The notes under the pieces: model-generated
Told to the model about the DNA's origin: nothing
Seen by the model: the letters and a program-made list of their open reading frames with translations, nothing else
Database searches by the model: none
Made by a program: the position numbers and the translations under genes
Shown here: one piece after another, positions 12,408-24,462 of the stretch
Position numbering within the stretch: position 1 is the first letter of the stretch
Layout of the letters: each line of letters begins with the position of its first letter
Origin: Zingiber officinale
Lineage: Eukaryota; Streptophyta; Magnoliopsida; Zingiberales; Zingiberaceae
Direction: 5' to 3'
Length of the DNA stretch: 64,000 nt
Assembly: GCF_018446385.1 (NCBI RefSeq)
Contig: NC_056005.1
Location: 93,772,984 to 93,836,983, forward strand

Positions 12408-14158
12408 TATTGGTGCAATATTCCTCAGGTCAAGGTTGACCAAGTTGACTGAGCTTGGACTAAGTCAAGCTCGAGTCTTGATGTTTAGATTTCAATGTTT
12501 GACAATACATGAAAATAAGACATGTAGATTGCAGGTGCAATTGTTCATGTGGTGAGATTGTGAAGGAGAGCCAAGTAGGTCAAAGGGATTGACTGGATAC
12601 TTGACTGTAAAATCCTGGTGAGTGAAGCTAGGTGGAAGTCCCGGTGAGTGAAGCCGGGCAGCTGGAAAGTCCTGGTGAGTGAAGTCGGGCAGAAGTGAAA
12701 ATCCTAGTGAGTGAAGTTAGGTGAAAGTCCCAGTGAGTGAAGTCGGGCAGCTGGAAAATCCTGGTGAGTGAAGCCAGGTGAAAGACCTAGTGAGTGAAGC
12801 TAGGCAGTATGGAAAGTCCTGGTGAGTGAAGTCAGGCAAATGAGAAGTCCTAGTGAGTGAAGCTAGGCAGAAGGAAAATCCTAGTGAGTAAAGCTAGGTG
12901 AAAGTCCCGGTGAGTGAAGCCAGGCACAGGAAATCCAGATGGATCAAGTTTGATCAGACATTTAGTGTTGGGAAGCCCAAGTAGGTCAAAGGGATTGACC
13001 GGATACTTGGCACGGGAAATCCAAGTGGATCAAGGTTGATCGGACACCTGGTGGAGGTAAGTCAAAGTAGGTCAAAGGGATTGACCGGATACTTGGCACG
13101 AAGAAAAGTCCAAGTGGGTCAAAGGGATTGATCGGATACTTGGCACGAAGAAAAGTCCAAGTGGGTCAAAGGGATTGACCGACACTTGGTGAGCGAGTTC
13201 TAGCAGGTTAAGGGTCACTGGATGCTAGACATGATGTATCAACAGGTCATAGGTGACCGGATGTTGGTTTAGGGAGGGGGCTTTGGACTTGATTTTGGGC
13301 AAAATCAAGGAGCTGGATCGATCAGCCGATCGATTGGCTCATGCCCAATCGATCGGCCGATCGATTGGGTGAGTCCCCGCGACAATCTTCCTCCCAATCG
13401 ATCAGTGGATCGATTGGGAGAGGCTCGTAATCGCACAGAACAGCGCTGGATCGATCAGCCGATCGATCCAGAGCTCCCAATCGATCAGGCGATCGATTGG
13501 GAGGTGTGATTCTGCGCAATAAGCCATGGATCGATCGGTGAATCTATCCAGGCATTTCCCTAGAGCTCAGAGGTGCTTTGGATCGATAGACCAATCGATC
13601 CAAAGCCTCCCCGATCGATTGGGAGCAATCCAATCGATTGGGATTTGACCGTTGGCGCTGGATAAAGCCATTGGCGTGCGATTCCTTCGATAGCTCTCAC
13701 ACTGTTCACTCCCGATCTACACAGCGATCTCAGAAGGTTTTTCTCCAGAGCTCACCGCAGTTCTTGAAGCTTCTTGGAGCAGCGTTTCCAAGGTCAAGAG
13801 GCATCCCAAGCAAGAGGAAGAAGCTAGCTAGGGTTTATTGTACACGATCTTGTAAGATTTACTTGTATTTGCTTCTTCTTCTCTTCTTGTTTGTTGTGTG
13901 AGTTTGTAAAGGCTTCTCTGCCTTCAGTAGTTACCGTAAAGGAGTGTTTTCATAGTGGAGAGTGCTCGTGTGTGTAGATCCTTGGATTAGTCACCTCATC
14001 TTGAGGTGGATACCAAGTAAATCCTTTGTGTTAGCGTTGTATGTTTTGTTTCTTGTATTTCCGCTGCATATCATTGAAGAAACAAGCAACGAAGAGCACG
14101 AGGAGCGCGATGAGCTATTCATCCCCCCCCCCCCTCTAGCTACATTTTGGTCCCAGCA
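12408..14158 (+). mobile_element. 3' LTR of element A
   Basis: 1751 bp, about 100 bp longer than the 5' copy. The extra length includes one more 'gaagaaaagtccaagtgggtc' unit near 13130-13180 and a longer ATCGAT section near 13330. The start is mutated from TGTTGG to TATTGG. It ends CCCAGCA and is followed by the TAAAA duplication. Confidence 0.9.
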
Positions 14159-14163
14159 TAAAA

Positions 14164-14759
14164 GGGTTTAGAAAAGACAACAATTATGCAATTAACTTAA
14201 CCACTTCTTCAATTAAGTGTTACTTAACACAAAAATAAGAAACCTGGTTATGGCATAGAAGAATGTCATACACAAATTTTAGAAAAATAAGCAGACTAAA
14301 AGGATTAGTTAGATGTCTACCAAAATTATCTAACTTAGATTCAACCATATGTAATGTCTGTCAACAAGGTAAACAGACAAAATCTACCCACAAACCAACT
14401 AGTCAATCACAAACCAACTCAATATTAGAACTGTTACACTTAGACCTATTTGACTCCCATGGAGTTAAATCAATAAATGGAAGCATATACTGTCTAGTAA
14501 TAATAGATGACTATTCTAGGTTCACTTGGGTAAAATTCTTAAAAAATAAAGATGGAGCCTTTGAAATATTCACAAATTTCTGTAAACAAATTGAAAATGA
14601 AAAAGATATCAAGATTAAAAGAATTAGAAGCGACAATGGGAGAGAATTTAAAAACCACAATTTTAGTAAACTTTGTCTCGAAAACGGATATTATCACGAA
14701 TTTTCGTGTTCGAAAACCCTCCAACAAAATGGAATTGTAGAAAGAAAAAATAGAATCCT
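14164..14759 (+). pseudogene. pre-integrase and integrase core of B, first part
   Basis: Resumes the frame of 3876-4168 after element A. W-H-R-R-M-S begins the GAG-pre-integrase zinc finger (near 14250), with C-x2-C in ICNVCQQGKQTKS (near 14350). The rve integrase core follows: first catalytic Asp in HLDLFD (about 14437), second in IRSDNGREF (about 14625), and the final Glu in VERKN (about 14740). A TAA lies between the protease remnant and the zinc finger. The frame is interrupted at about 14759 by an insertion. Confidence 0.85.
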
Positions 14760-15246
14760 CATACGTGCTTCAACGTATCCAAATGACTTTCCGACTGCTC
14801 TGGGCTCCTGCTACAAAGCTGCTGCGCTCGACGACTGCTCCAAGGAGTTCCGTTCGCGCTCGGCAGACAGACATCAACACGAAGTGCTTCATCTTTTGAT
14901 CCTTAAAAGAGTTGGTGAAATTTCCTTTATTGTACTTAATTATTATAAAAGGCAAGTGCAGTGTGTTGCACTTGGCTTCATTCTTATTGTACTCGATTCT
15001 CTCTTCCGGGGGTACCGGAAAAGGTTTTTAGTGGACTGCCCATCGATAGGTTCGCGGGACCTAGCCTTGGAGTAGGAGTCGCCGAAGGCTCCGAACCAAA
15101 TAAAAACTGCCTGTGTTATTTTTGGTGTTGCTTTTCGTATTTACTTTCTGCTGCGTACACTCGTGTTTTAATAATCGAAAAGAAGTGTTTTTCAAAACCA
15201 CGTGATTCACCTCCCCTCCCCCTCTCATGTGCGTCACGATCCAACA
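14760..15246 (+). mobile_element. LTR-like insertion in the integrase of B
   Basis: About 487 bp of unrelated sequence between two halves of one integrase helix. It holds a TATA-like 'attataaaag' (about 14940), and 'ggagtaggagtcgcc' and 'ggctccgaacca' at 15070-15100, which also occur in the 3' part of the LTR of B (22278-22312). Its end is 'cgatccaaca', like LTR B. The right end is LTR-like (CA). The left end does not start with TG, and the flanks (tcct/ccct) match only loosely. I read it as a solo LTR or LTR fragment of a B-like family with a damaged left end. Confidence 0.6.
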
Positions 15247-16470
15247 CCCTACTTGAAGCTTCCAGAACTATGCTAAATGAATATAATCTACCTAAATATT
15301 TTTGGACGGAAGCTGTCAGCACAGCTTACTATGTGCAAAATAGAACTACACTAAATAAAACACACAATAAAACCCCTTTTGAAATTTACTATAACAAACA
15401 ACCCAATATAAAATATTTCAGAGTATTTGGGCGCCCATACTTCATCCTAAACACAAGAGAACATTTAGGAAAATTCACTTCAAAAGTATAAAATAGAATT
15501 TTTGTAGGTTACTCCCTAAATAGTAGGGGCTACAAAGTTCATAATAAGGTTACCCTAAGGATTGAAGAGACTACCAATGTGAAATTTGAAGAATCCAACG
15601 AAAACCTAAAACAAACTCAACCAATTGAATTTATTCAAGAAAACAATTCTGAAGGAACCAACCAACCCCTAAATCATGAAGAAGAAGATCAACCTCAAGA
15701 GAATCAACATCCTAGAACTATAAGAGTCAACCCTAACCATCCAACTGATCAAATAATTGGTGACCTAGACCTAAGGGTTCAAACTAGGTCATCCTTTAGA
15801 AATTTAAGCCAAATATCATTAATCTCAAAAATTGAACTCAAAACCATAGCTGAATCCCTACTTGACCTAGACTGGGTCATAGCTATGCAAGAAGAACTAG
15901 CTCAATTTGAGCGTAATGAAGTTTGAGACTTAGTACCACCACCCAAAAACAAGAAAGTAATAGAAACAAAATGGGTATTTAGAAACAAACTAAGTGAAAC
16001 TGGGGAAATTACTAGAAATAAAGTCAGACTAGTTGCTAAAGGATTTAGTCAAGTAGAAGGACTTGACTATGATGAAACTTATGCCCCGCTAGCCAGATTA
16101 GAGTCCATTAGAATGTTACTTAGCTATGCAACCCACAAAGGGTTCAGATTATATCAGATGGGCGTTAAATCTGCGTTCCTAAATGGACTAATAAAAGAAG
16201 AAGTCTACGCAGAACAACCACCTGGGTTTGAAAATCTATAACACCCTGACTATGTCTACAAATTAAAAAAAGGCTTTATATGGACTTAAACAGGCACCTA
16301 GGGTATGGTATGAAAGACTAACTTCTTACCTAATCTCTAAAGGGTTCAACCAAGGTCAAATTGACCCTACCTTATTTGTCAAGTTAATAAAATAAGATAT
16401 TTTTATAGCTCAAATCTACGTAGACGATATAATCTTTGGTTCAACAAATTTAGAATTTTTAGATGAATTT
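15247..16470 (+). pseudogene. integrase C-terminus and reverse transcriptase of B, with stops and a frameshift
   Basis: The integrase helix resumes (ARTM-like 'ASRTMLNEY'), then the GKF-type end and the 'VGY' region, an acidic linker (15579-15720) and the Copia RT domain. RT features are ETKWVFRNKL, RLVAKGF (about 16027), 'YDETYAPLAR' and the catalytic IYVDDIIFGS (YVDD at 16417-16428). Lesions are TAA 15489, TGA 15924, TAA 16239, an extra base in the A-run near 16267, and a stop near 16394. RT copies element RNA into DNA; this copy cannot. Confidence 0.85.
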
Positions 16471-16479
16471 ACAAGTCTA

Positions 16480-17361
16480 ATGGAACACGAGTTTGAAATG
16501 AGTCTAGTAGGTAAATTAACCTATTTTTTATGGTTACGAATCAAACAAACGAATGAAGGAAATTACATTTTTCAACAAAAATACACTAAGGAATTACTTA
16601 AGAGATTTGGAATAGAAAATACTAAAGAGATAAAAATACCTATGGCAGTGAACACAATCTTAGATGATGACCCCAATGGGAAACCAGTGGATTTAAAATA
16701 CTATAGGAGTGTCATAGGTAGCCTACTATACTTAACTGCAAGTCGACCAGATATTTTATTTACAGTTAGTATGTGTGCTATATACCAAACCTGTGCTAAA
16801 GAATCTCATTTCACTCAAGTCAAAAGAATCTTTAGATACCTTAAAGGAACAACAAATGTAGGAATTTGGTATCCCAGAACCAATAACTTTGAATTACTAG
16901 GATATTCTGACTCTGATTATGCCGGGTGCAAATTAGACTGTAAAAGTACAAGTGGTGGGTGTCAACTACTGGGTCCATCACTTGTCAGTTGGTTTAGTAG
17001 AAAGCAACACTGTGTTGCTCTATCCACAACTGAGTCAGAATATATAACTATAGGAGAGTGCGTTGTACAATTATTATGGATGATGCACACCCTAAAAGAT
17101 TTTAACTTAAATCTTACAAATGTAAAAGTTTTAATTGATAATATTAATTCAATTAACCTAACAAAAAATCCAATGCATCATTTCCGAACTAAACAAATTG
17201 AAATTAGGCATCACTTTATCAGGGATCATGTCACTAAAGGTGACATTGAACTCAAATATATTGAGTCCAAGTCAAATTTAGCAAACATATTCACAAAACC
17301 ACTCCCTGAAAGTGAATTTATCAATCTACGTAGAAAATTAGGGATGTGTTTAATAGATTAG
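16480..17361 (+). pseudogene. RT thumb and RNase H of element B
   Basis: The 294-codon open end of the B polyprotein. It contains the RT thumb, the Copia 'YRSVIGSLLYLTASRPD' block (about 16700-16750) and RNase H. RNase H residues are seen as YSDSDYAG (about 16904) and STTESEY (about 17023). The conserved end is ANIFTKPLP (about 17281) and a 'LRRKLGM' tail before TAG 17359. RNase H removes the RNA strand after copying. This part is the best-preserved segment of B. Confidence 0.85.
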
Positions 17362-17764
17362 GATTTTCAAAATTCAAAACTGTTTTCAAAAATGATTGTT
17401 TTAAATCCTAGGTTAAAATTGTTTTATTCTTTCAAAAATTTCCTATTTTTAGAACTTTAAAAATGTTTTTTAGCCCTAGACTAGGTCAATCCCTTAGGAA
17501 TCATGTTCCCCTAGGACTAGTACTTGAGCATCTCACCAACACCCTAGTTTTACCTTGCTTGTGATTGACGAACATAGAAAGGGGTGAGATGCATAGGCCA
17601 GTTGCCTAGACTTAAGATGTTTATGTCAGTGCATCGATATAAGTCTGGGCGTTAAATACTAAACATATATTAATCAAGTTAAGTTATTCAGTTTAGTCAA
17701 ATACTAACTGATTACAATGCACTTAACTTGACTAACCAAGTAAAGCTACTATTTTCTGATAGTC
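17362..17764 (+). other. 3' non-coding region of B, before D2
   Basis: No open frame. Short repeats of 'ttcaaaa' and 'ctaggtca' are seen. It is cut by solo LTR D2, whose AGTAA duplication starts at 17765. Confidence 0.55.
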
Positions 17765-17769
17765 AGTAA

Positions 17770-20349
17770 TGTTAGGATGTATACTAAAAGCCTAGCTTTT
17801 GGTATAAACATTTATCTAGAAATAAAAATCACATTGGTCAAATGTCTACATTTATGATAAATGTAATTGTTGAATTAATTTATATTGTAGATAACATGGT
17901 GTGTGGTGTCACACACAAAAGATCATGTTATCGGTTCCTTATAAATTATAAACAGTAGCTCATGACCAAGATGGAAAGGAACAAACCATTGGAAGGTCGT
18001 AGTGTAATTAGGTATTAGTTTATCTTAACTATATAATTATACTAGTACACTTAGAGTGTATTGAGTAGGACCATTTGAGGTTGTTTCTTTTATACTGACT
18101 TTATAAAGGAACAAAGATCTCAGTTATTATAGAAGTGTGTGCTCTTAATCCTAATATAATAACAAGCACATATATTTGATATTTATTTCTTTAATTTATC
18201 AATGGGTGAGATTTAGTTCGATAAATCAATAAGCCCGATAAGTTGGGAAATGATATCACTTATAGTGTATGTTGTTGATTATAGAAGGAAACTGTGTCTT
18301 AGTGATCTAGGTTGAGTATGTCCCCAAGAGGAGCTCATAAGGATTATCATGTTAAACCCTGCAGGTGGACTTAGTCCGACATGATGATGAAGTTGAGTGG
18401 TACTACTCTTGGAGCTAGATATTAATTAAGTGAGTTGTCAGTAACTTACTTAAGTAGTGGACATTTGTTATCTTAAACACAGGGAGACTAACACACTCAT
18501 AATAAGAAGGAGCCCAAAATGTAATTTGGGATTGGCGCGGTAGTTCAATAATAGTTCTCTAGTGGAATGAATTATTATTGATAAAATTAAGTTGTGTGTT
18601 CGGGGCGAACACAGGATGCTTAATTTTATCGGGAGACCAAAACAAATTCCTCCTCTCGGTCCCTATCGTAGCCTCTTAATTATAGAGTACTATACCCACC
18701 TATACCCACCTTCTTATCCATCCCATAGGGGCCGGCCAAGCTAGCTTAGAGACCAAGCTAGGGCCGGCCAAAGTTTGGTTCATGGGTGCTTCAAGGTGGT
18801 CGGCCCTAGCTTGGGTTCAAGCTTGGTGTGGCCGACCCAAATTAAAATAAAAGGATTTTTATTTTTAAAATTTTTCTTATGTGAATAACATGATTTAAAA
18901 GAGAGTTTAAAAATTTAAATCTTTCCTTTTATAAGATTCTACAAAAGATTAAGAGAAGAGCTAAATATCTTTCCTTATTTGTAGATTAAAAGGTTGATTT
19001 TAATTTTAGTAAAAATTTTCCTTTTAACCATGTTCATGATTTAAAAGAAAGTTTAAAATTAATAATTCTCTTTTATTAGTTTCTATAAAAGATTAAGAAA
19101 AGATTTGATATCTTTCCTTATTTGTAGATTGAAAGGAGATTTTAATTTTTTAGATAACTTTCCGGAAATTATCCACATGTTTAAATAAAGATTTAATTTA
19201 TAAAATTTCTTTTTAACCAATCATGAAGGGATTAAAATTATTGGAGAAATTTTTTATAAAATTTCTGGAAGCAAATAAGGAAGTTTTAATTTGTGTTTAA
19301 AATTTTTATTTGCTTGGAGATTTGGTGTGGCCGACCATTATAATAATGAGAAGAAAAATTATTTTTAATTAAATAAATTTTTCCTTTTCATGGTAAAGGA
19401 ATTAAGGAAGTTTTTATTAAAATTTTCTTATTTGCCAAGACCAAGGATTATAAAAGAGGAGGTAGAGGAGCCTTCATGGGTGAACAACCTCTATTCTTTT
19501 CCTCCCTCTCTTCCTTGGTTTTGGTGGCCGACCCTATTTCTCTCCTCTCCTCTTGTTGGCCGAAACCTATCTTCTTGGTGGAGCTCTTGTTTGTGGCCGG
19601 ATCAAGGAAGGAGAAGAAGAAGAGAAAGCAAGTCTCGTCTCTAGCATCCCTTGGAGCATTGGTGGTGGCCGAAATTCTTCATCCTTGAAGAAATTTATTG
19701 TGGCCGAAATCTAGAAGAAAGAAGGAAGGTGGAAAGGTGGTTCTCATCTCGGAAGATCGTTGCCCACACAACGTCCGAGGTTAGAAGAGGAATACGGTAG
19801 AAGATCAAGAGGTCTTTCTAAAAGGTATAACTAGTATTTTTTCTTTCCGCATCATACTAGTTATTTTTGGAAATAATACCAAATACAAGAGGCATGTGAT
19901 TCTAGTATTTCGAATTTATTTTCGATGTTGTGTTCTTTTGTTTTTCTTTTTCCTTTTGATTTGATTGTTCTTTTCGGTTGACCTAAAGTTATTTAAGGAA
20001 ATTAAATATTAGTTTTCCTTAAAAGGCTTTGTCTAGTAGGTGGTGGTTGCTCCCATATCCAAGAAGGCCATGTGCCTCGCCACGTCAGTACTGGAAGCCA
20101 ATTTTGGAAATTAATATTTAATAGAATTAATAACCTACGTGATTTGGATCGAAAGTGTTAAGTTCCGCAGGAGATTCAAGTCTAAACCTAAAAGAACAAA
20201 TAAATTAAACTTTGGATCAAACGTGTTAAGTTCCGCAGGCGATCCAAGTTTAATTTAAAAGAACATATGGTAGCTAGGAAAAAGGTTCAGACCTTTGTAC
20301 AAAATTTTTGTACAGTGGAACCATTAAGTTTTCCGAGTAGCAACCAACA
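17770..20349 (+). mobile_element. solo LTR D2, plus orientation, inside B
   Basis: 2580 bp from TGTTAGGATG to CCAACA with identical flanks AGTAA (17765-17769 and 20350-20354). It is the same family as D1, in the opposite orientation and about 180 bp longer. Features shared with D1 are a start hairpin, 'ggccgaccc'-rich and 'tataaaagagg'-containing central parts, and the 'gtacaaaat' hairpin near the end. No internal domain exists, hence a solo LTR. The short frames at 19390-19688 are leader repeats. Confidence 0.87.
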
Positions 20350-20354
20350 AGTAA

Positions 20355-21344
20355 GTACCTAATTGGTTAGACAGCTATTTTAAATGTCAGGTTTAAGGGG
20401 AGGATTAAATCAACTTATTTTCACACTTAGCACCAAAATTATTTTCTCCACCTTAAAAATAATGTCTTTTCTAAATTTTTTTTTCAGTTTTGAGATTGAA
20501 TTTCATAAACTAAGGTTTTGAAATTTGAAGTTTTTACAAACTTAGTGTTGAAAAATCTTAATCAGTTTTGAAAAGTAGACTTTTCAAACTTAGTTTTGAA
20601 ATTTTGATTTTGAAAACTTATGTTTGAAATTTTTTTTTGATAAATCTATTTTTGAAAACTAGCTTTTATAAACTTAAATTGGATTTTATAAACTAAGATT
20701 TTGAAAACTGATTCTTTTACAAACTTATTTTGAAAAATTTTAATTAGTTTAGAAAAAGTAGATTTTTCAAACTTAGATTTGAAATTTTGATTTTGAAAAC
20801 TTATGTTTGAAAAGTGTTTCAAAGTTGAAACTTATTTTGAAAATTTAAAACTTGATCTTAAAATTTGAAACTTATACACTTATGTTTGAAAATTAGACTA
20901 TCTAAACTTAACGTTCCTAAACTTATATTTGAAAATTAGTTTTTCAAATTTTTTATTGGAAAATTCTTTCTAAGTTTGCAAATTCATTTTGAAAATTAAT
21001 TTTGTAAAAATTATCTCAAAATGTACTAACTCATTACTAAGTTATTTTGCTACAATTAACTACTTTTCAAAACTTAGTTATGTTACAAAAGTTAAGTTAC
21101 TATATGGTGAAATTTAAAACTCCCCCAAGTTGACTTGACATCATTTCTTATAATTTTTACTTTGTCTGTACTCTGTATTGTTGCTTATGTCCTTATTTGA
21201 TGAATGCCAAAGGGGGAGGGATAGGTGGTTAAGTTAGAGCAACAAAATGTCAAATTTAAAAAATTAAAAAATAACTTAAACCTTAAAAATCATGCTTGGT
21301 TTTTGTATATCTTTTCACTAACTTAACTAGGTTGTCATTCCATC
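20355..21344 (+). other. 3' non-coding region of B, TTTTGAAAA-rich
   Basis: Many degenerate repeats of 'ttttgaaaacttatgtttgaaa' type (20480-21010) with no open frame. 21130-21340 holds the G-rich 'aaagggggaggg' stretch and the approach to the polypurine tract. Confidence 0.6.
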
Positions 21345-21357
21345 AAAAAGGAAAAGA
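21345..21357 (+). other. polypurine tract of B
   Basis: 'aaaaaggaaaaga' lies immediately upstream of the LTR start TGTTGG and fixes the orientation of B. Confidence 0.8.
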
Positions 21358-21462
21358 TTGTTGGTGTGGTTAGTACTAACGGTCTAACTCAGGTTTTGAT
21401 GAATGACAAATTAGGTTAAGTTAGGTTTGTCGTTATCTAACACTTTGATCGAGTGTGCAAAC

Positions 21463-21670
21463 GAAGTCCAGACAGGTCGACGGGCTAACCGGATGTCTGG
21501 CACGAAGTCCAAGCGGGTCGGCGGGCTGACCGGACACTTGGCACGAAGTCCAAGCGGGTCGACGGGCTGACCGGACGCTTGGCACGAAGTCCAACTAGGT
21601 CGATGGGCTGACCGGATCGCTGGCGAGAAGTCCAGACGGGTCGAAGGGCTGACCGGACGTCTGGCAAGTG
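21463..21670 (+). repeat. 41-bp tandem array in LTR B
   Basis: Five copies of a unit containing 'gggctgaccgga' and 'tggcacgaagtcca', with few differences. It resembles the 'gtcaaagggattgaccgga' units of LTR A, suggesting a shared origin of this LTR subrepeat. Confidence 0.8.
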
Positions 21671-22054
21671 AGTAAAGGTAAGTCACTAGAAGAGAGTGAC
21701 TGTGAGGACGCGTTCCTGGGAAGGGAACATTAGGCGTCGATCCGGCTTAGATCCATTTTGGATATCTAAGTCGAGATCGTGACTAGATTCCGGTCTCGGA
21801 AAGACGGAATCTAAGTTATACTCTTTATGTTAAACTTATAAACTGTGCTAACACTTTATTTTGCAGGAAATTCATTATATTTGTCTCGGACTAACCTTGT
21901 CTTGCAGGAGAAGAACTTTTTCTGGAGAAAGGTGGTCCGGGCGCCTGGAGGCAAAAATTATCCAAGACGTGGCGTTGACACGTGAAGCTCGCTGGTTGGG
22001 ACTACCACGTCACACCAGGGCGCCCGGAAGGGATCCGGGGCGCCCCGAGCCTCC

Positions 22055-22062
22055 TATATAAG
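22055..22062 (+). promoter_or_regulatory. TATA box of LTR B
   Basis: 'tatataag' in the middle of the LTR, followed about 30 bp on by a C/A-rich start region. It is typical of the U3/R border of an LTR. Confidence 0.5.
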
Positions 22063-22430
22063 GAGGGTCAAAGGCAGAGCTCACAACAACAACTCAGAAC
22101 TGAAGAATTGCTCTCTTGTGCTCCTGCGACACCGCGATCTCTGACGAGTTTTCTTTCTCTGCTCCATATCTTTCATTGTGGGTATTTATTTTTCTAGCAT
22201 TCCTGTACTTAACTGTTTGTAATCGAATATTCGAATTGCTAGTGGATTACCCAACGAAAGCACCCTTGTGTGCGGGCCTTGGAGTAGGAGTCGCCAAAGG
22301 CTCCGAACCAAGTAAAATTGGTTCTTGTGTTAGCATTGTTCTCACTTTGTCTTTTCCGCTGCGCTTACTCTTCTCAACATTTTTATAATCGATATTCACC
22401 CCCCCTCTATCGAACGATAACAATCCAACA

Positions 22431-24190
22431 GATATATTATCAACAAGAGAGATGTCAAAAGAGATGTCTGAGTCTAGTCAACCGAGTGAGAGTGATTTGT
22501 CAAGTCATGAGTTGATTTCTCAACAACCTAACTTACGAAGAAGTATTCGTAAAATTAAATTTAAGAAAAGATTTGATATTAAGAATGAGGCATTGATGGC
22601 ACTCCCAGTTGATGATGATGAACTTCAATCTATTAAGGAAGCATTGGGATGTAAAGTTAGAGAAAAGTGGAAAGCTGCAATAGTTGAAGAGATATAGTCT
22701 ATGAATCAGAAACATGTATGGAACTTAGTCGATCTTCCTCTTGGTCAAAGAGCTATTGGGAATAAGTTGATTCTCAAAATAAAGAGAAAATATGATAAAT
22801 TGATTAACAGAAACAAAGCTCATTTGGTTGCAAAAGGTTTACCTAATTGGAAGGTATTGACTTTGAAAAGACATTTTCTTCCATAGTGAAATTTGTGTCA
22901 AAGTAAGTTATTTTGGTCTTTATGGCACATTATGACTTGGAATTACATTAGATAGATGTAAAAACCACTTTCCTTAATGGTATGCTTAACAAAGAAATCT
23001 ATATGGTTCAGTCAGAAGATTTCATTACTGAAGTCCAAGAGGAAAAGTATGTAGACTTAAAAAGTCTATATATGGGCCAAAGCAAGCGTTAAGATAATGG
23101 AACATAAGATTTAACGAAGTTATTTTATCTTATGGTTTCGAGATGATCAATTAGGATCATTGTGTTTTCCTAAAAAGAGAAAAAGGAAAGTATGTTATTT
23201 TATCATTATATGTTAATGATATGCTAATAGCTGGAAATGACATATGATATGTGAATAAAGTCAAGAAATGGTTGTCATCACAATTTGATACAACGAATAT
23301 AGGAGAAACTGAGTACATCGTATGAGTGAAGATCATTAGAGATTATTCTAAAAGACTTTTGGGTATGTCATAAAAGTCTTATATAAATAAGATGTTACAT
23401 TATTTCATCATGTCTAATTGTAATGTAGAACATATATCTATTGTGAAATGTATTGTTTTAAACAAAAGTATGAGTCCCAAAACTCCTGAGGAAATAGCCA
23501 AGATGAATAAAAAACTATATGCAGTGAACTATATTGGTAGTTTGATGTGCACTATGTTGTGTACACATCCCGATATCAGCTATGTTGTTAGCTTAGTCAG
23601 CGCTTCTAGTCAAACCTAGGACTGAGACATTTGAAGATGGTAAAAAGGCTATTCAGATATCAGAAGGTGACAACAATTATTGTCTTTATTTTCAAGGGCC
23701 ATATATGAGTCTGAAAAGCTATTCAAATGTAGATTGGGCTAGGGACCTCGATGATAGAAAATTTGCATCAGGCTATGCATTCTTGCTAAATGGTGGCGTC
23801 ATCTTGAGGAACAACAAGAAATAAGCTTTTGTTGCTTTATTAACTATGGAAGCTAAATATGTGACATGTTCAACGACTGTGCAAGGAGTAGTCTGGTTAA
23901 AAAGGTTCTTAAAGTATCTGAAGATTGTTAAAGACAGTGGAAGTCCAGTAACTGTGTACTGTGACAATCAAGCTATAATATCTTTCTCGAAGGATCCTAA
24001 ATATTACAGCAAAGGCAAACATATCGCTATAAAATATAATTTTGTGAGGGATATTGTTGACAAGAAAAAGATAATTCTTGAGTATGTCACTACACGTGCT
24101 ATGCTTACAAATCCTTTTACTAAGTATTGACTAAAGAGTCATTTCAAAAATATGTGAAGTCTTTGAGACTTTGTAAAATGTAACAAACAC
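22431..24190 (+). pseudogene. RT and RNase H remnant of outer Copia element C
   Basis: A decayed Copia polyprotein end. There is a Ser/Glu linker (22452-22530) with the 'LRRSIR' motif, an RT start with 'HVWNLVDLP' (about 22711) and 'AHLVAKG', then many frame breaks. A catalytic-site remnant LYVNDML (about 23206) has Asn where YVDD has its first Asp. RNase H follows: 'MEAKYV' (about 23846), DNQAI, 'KYNFVRD' and a 'NPFTKY' end (24128). A last frame change adds 'LCKM' before TAA at about 24180. The gag, protease and integrase parts of C are missing; element B lies in their place. Confidence 0.8.
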
Positions 24191-24462
24191 TTTGTAAAGA
24201 CAATTGAATATATGAAATGTCATGATCTGTTCAATGTAAATATCTTTGTAACATTTGGATAAAAGTCTCGTGAACATATAACATGTCGAGATTGGTCTAC
24301 TCACATAACCTCCAGTATGAAATTGGTTTATTCTTAACGGTCCAATTTCAAAAAAAAATGTCATTTAAATTTTTTTTTGAGATCCAAAAGACTTTTAGTC
24401 CTCTTTTTATTATTTTGTGTTCATCTTTTACGGAATTAGGGTTAGAATTTTGGGAGTATTTA

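Larger units (their letters stand above)
4174..14158 (+). mobile_element. LTR retrotransposon A, gag-only, nested in B
   Basis: The complete element runs from TGTTGGTACA to GGTCCCAGCA and is flanked by TAAAA duplications. Its order is 5' LTR 4174-5822, primer-binding site 5825-5836, decayed gag 5949-7722, solo LTR D1 (8179-10576), long non-coding 3' region, polypurine tract 12394-12406, 3' LTR 12408-14158. I find no protease, integrase, reverse transcriptase or RNase H segment anywhere inside, so it depended on a partner for mobility. The zinc-knuckle style and polypurine context are like those of B, so both are likely of the same Copia lineage. Confidence 0.88.
21359..22430 (+). mobile_element. 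3' LTR of element B
   Basis: 1072 bp, TGTTGGTGTG to CAATCCAACA, following a polypurine tract. It contains about five units of roughly 41 bp built on 'cgaagtccaagcgggtcg' (21463-21665) and a TATA-like 'tatataag' at 22055-22062. The partner 5' LTR is not present in the window, so no duplication can be checked. Short open frames across it are artefacts of the repeats. Confidence 0.78.
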
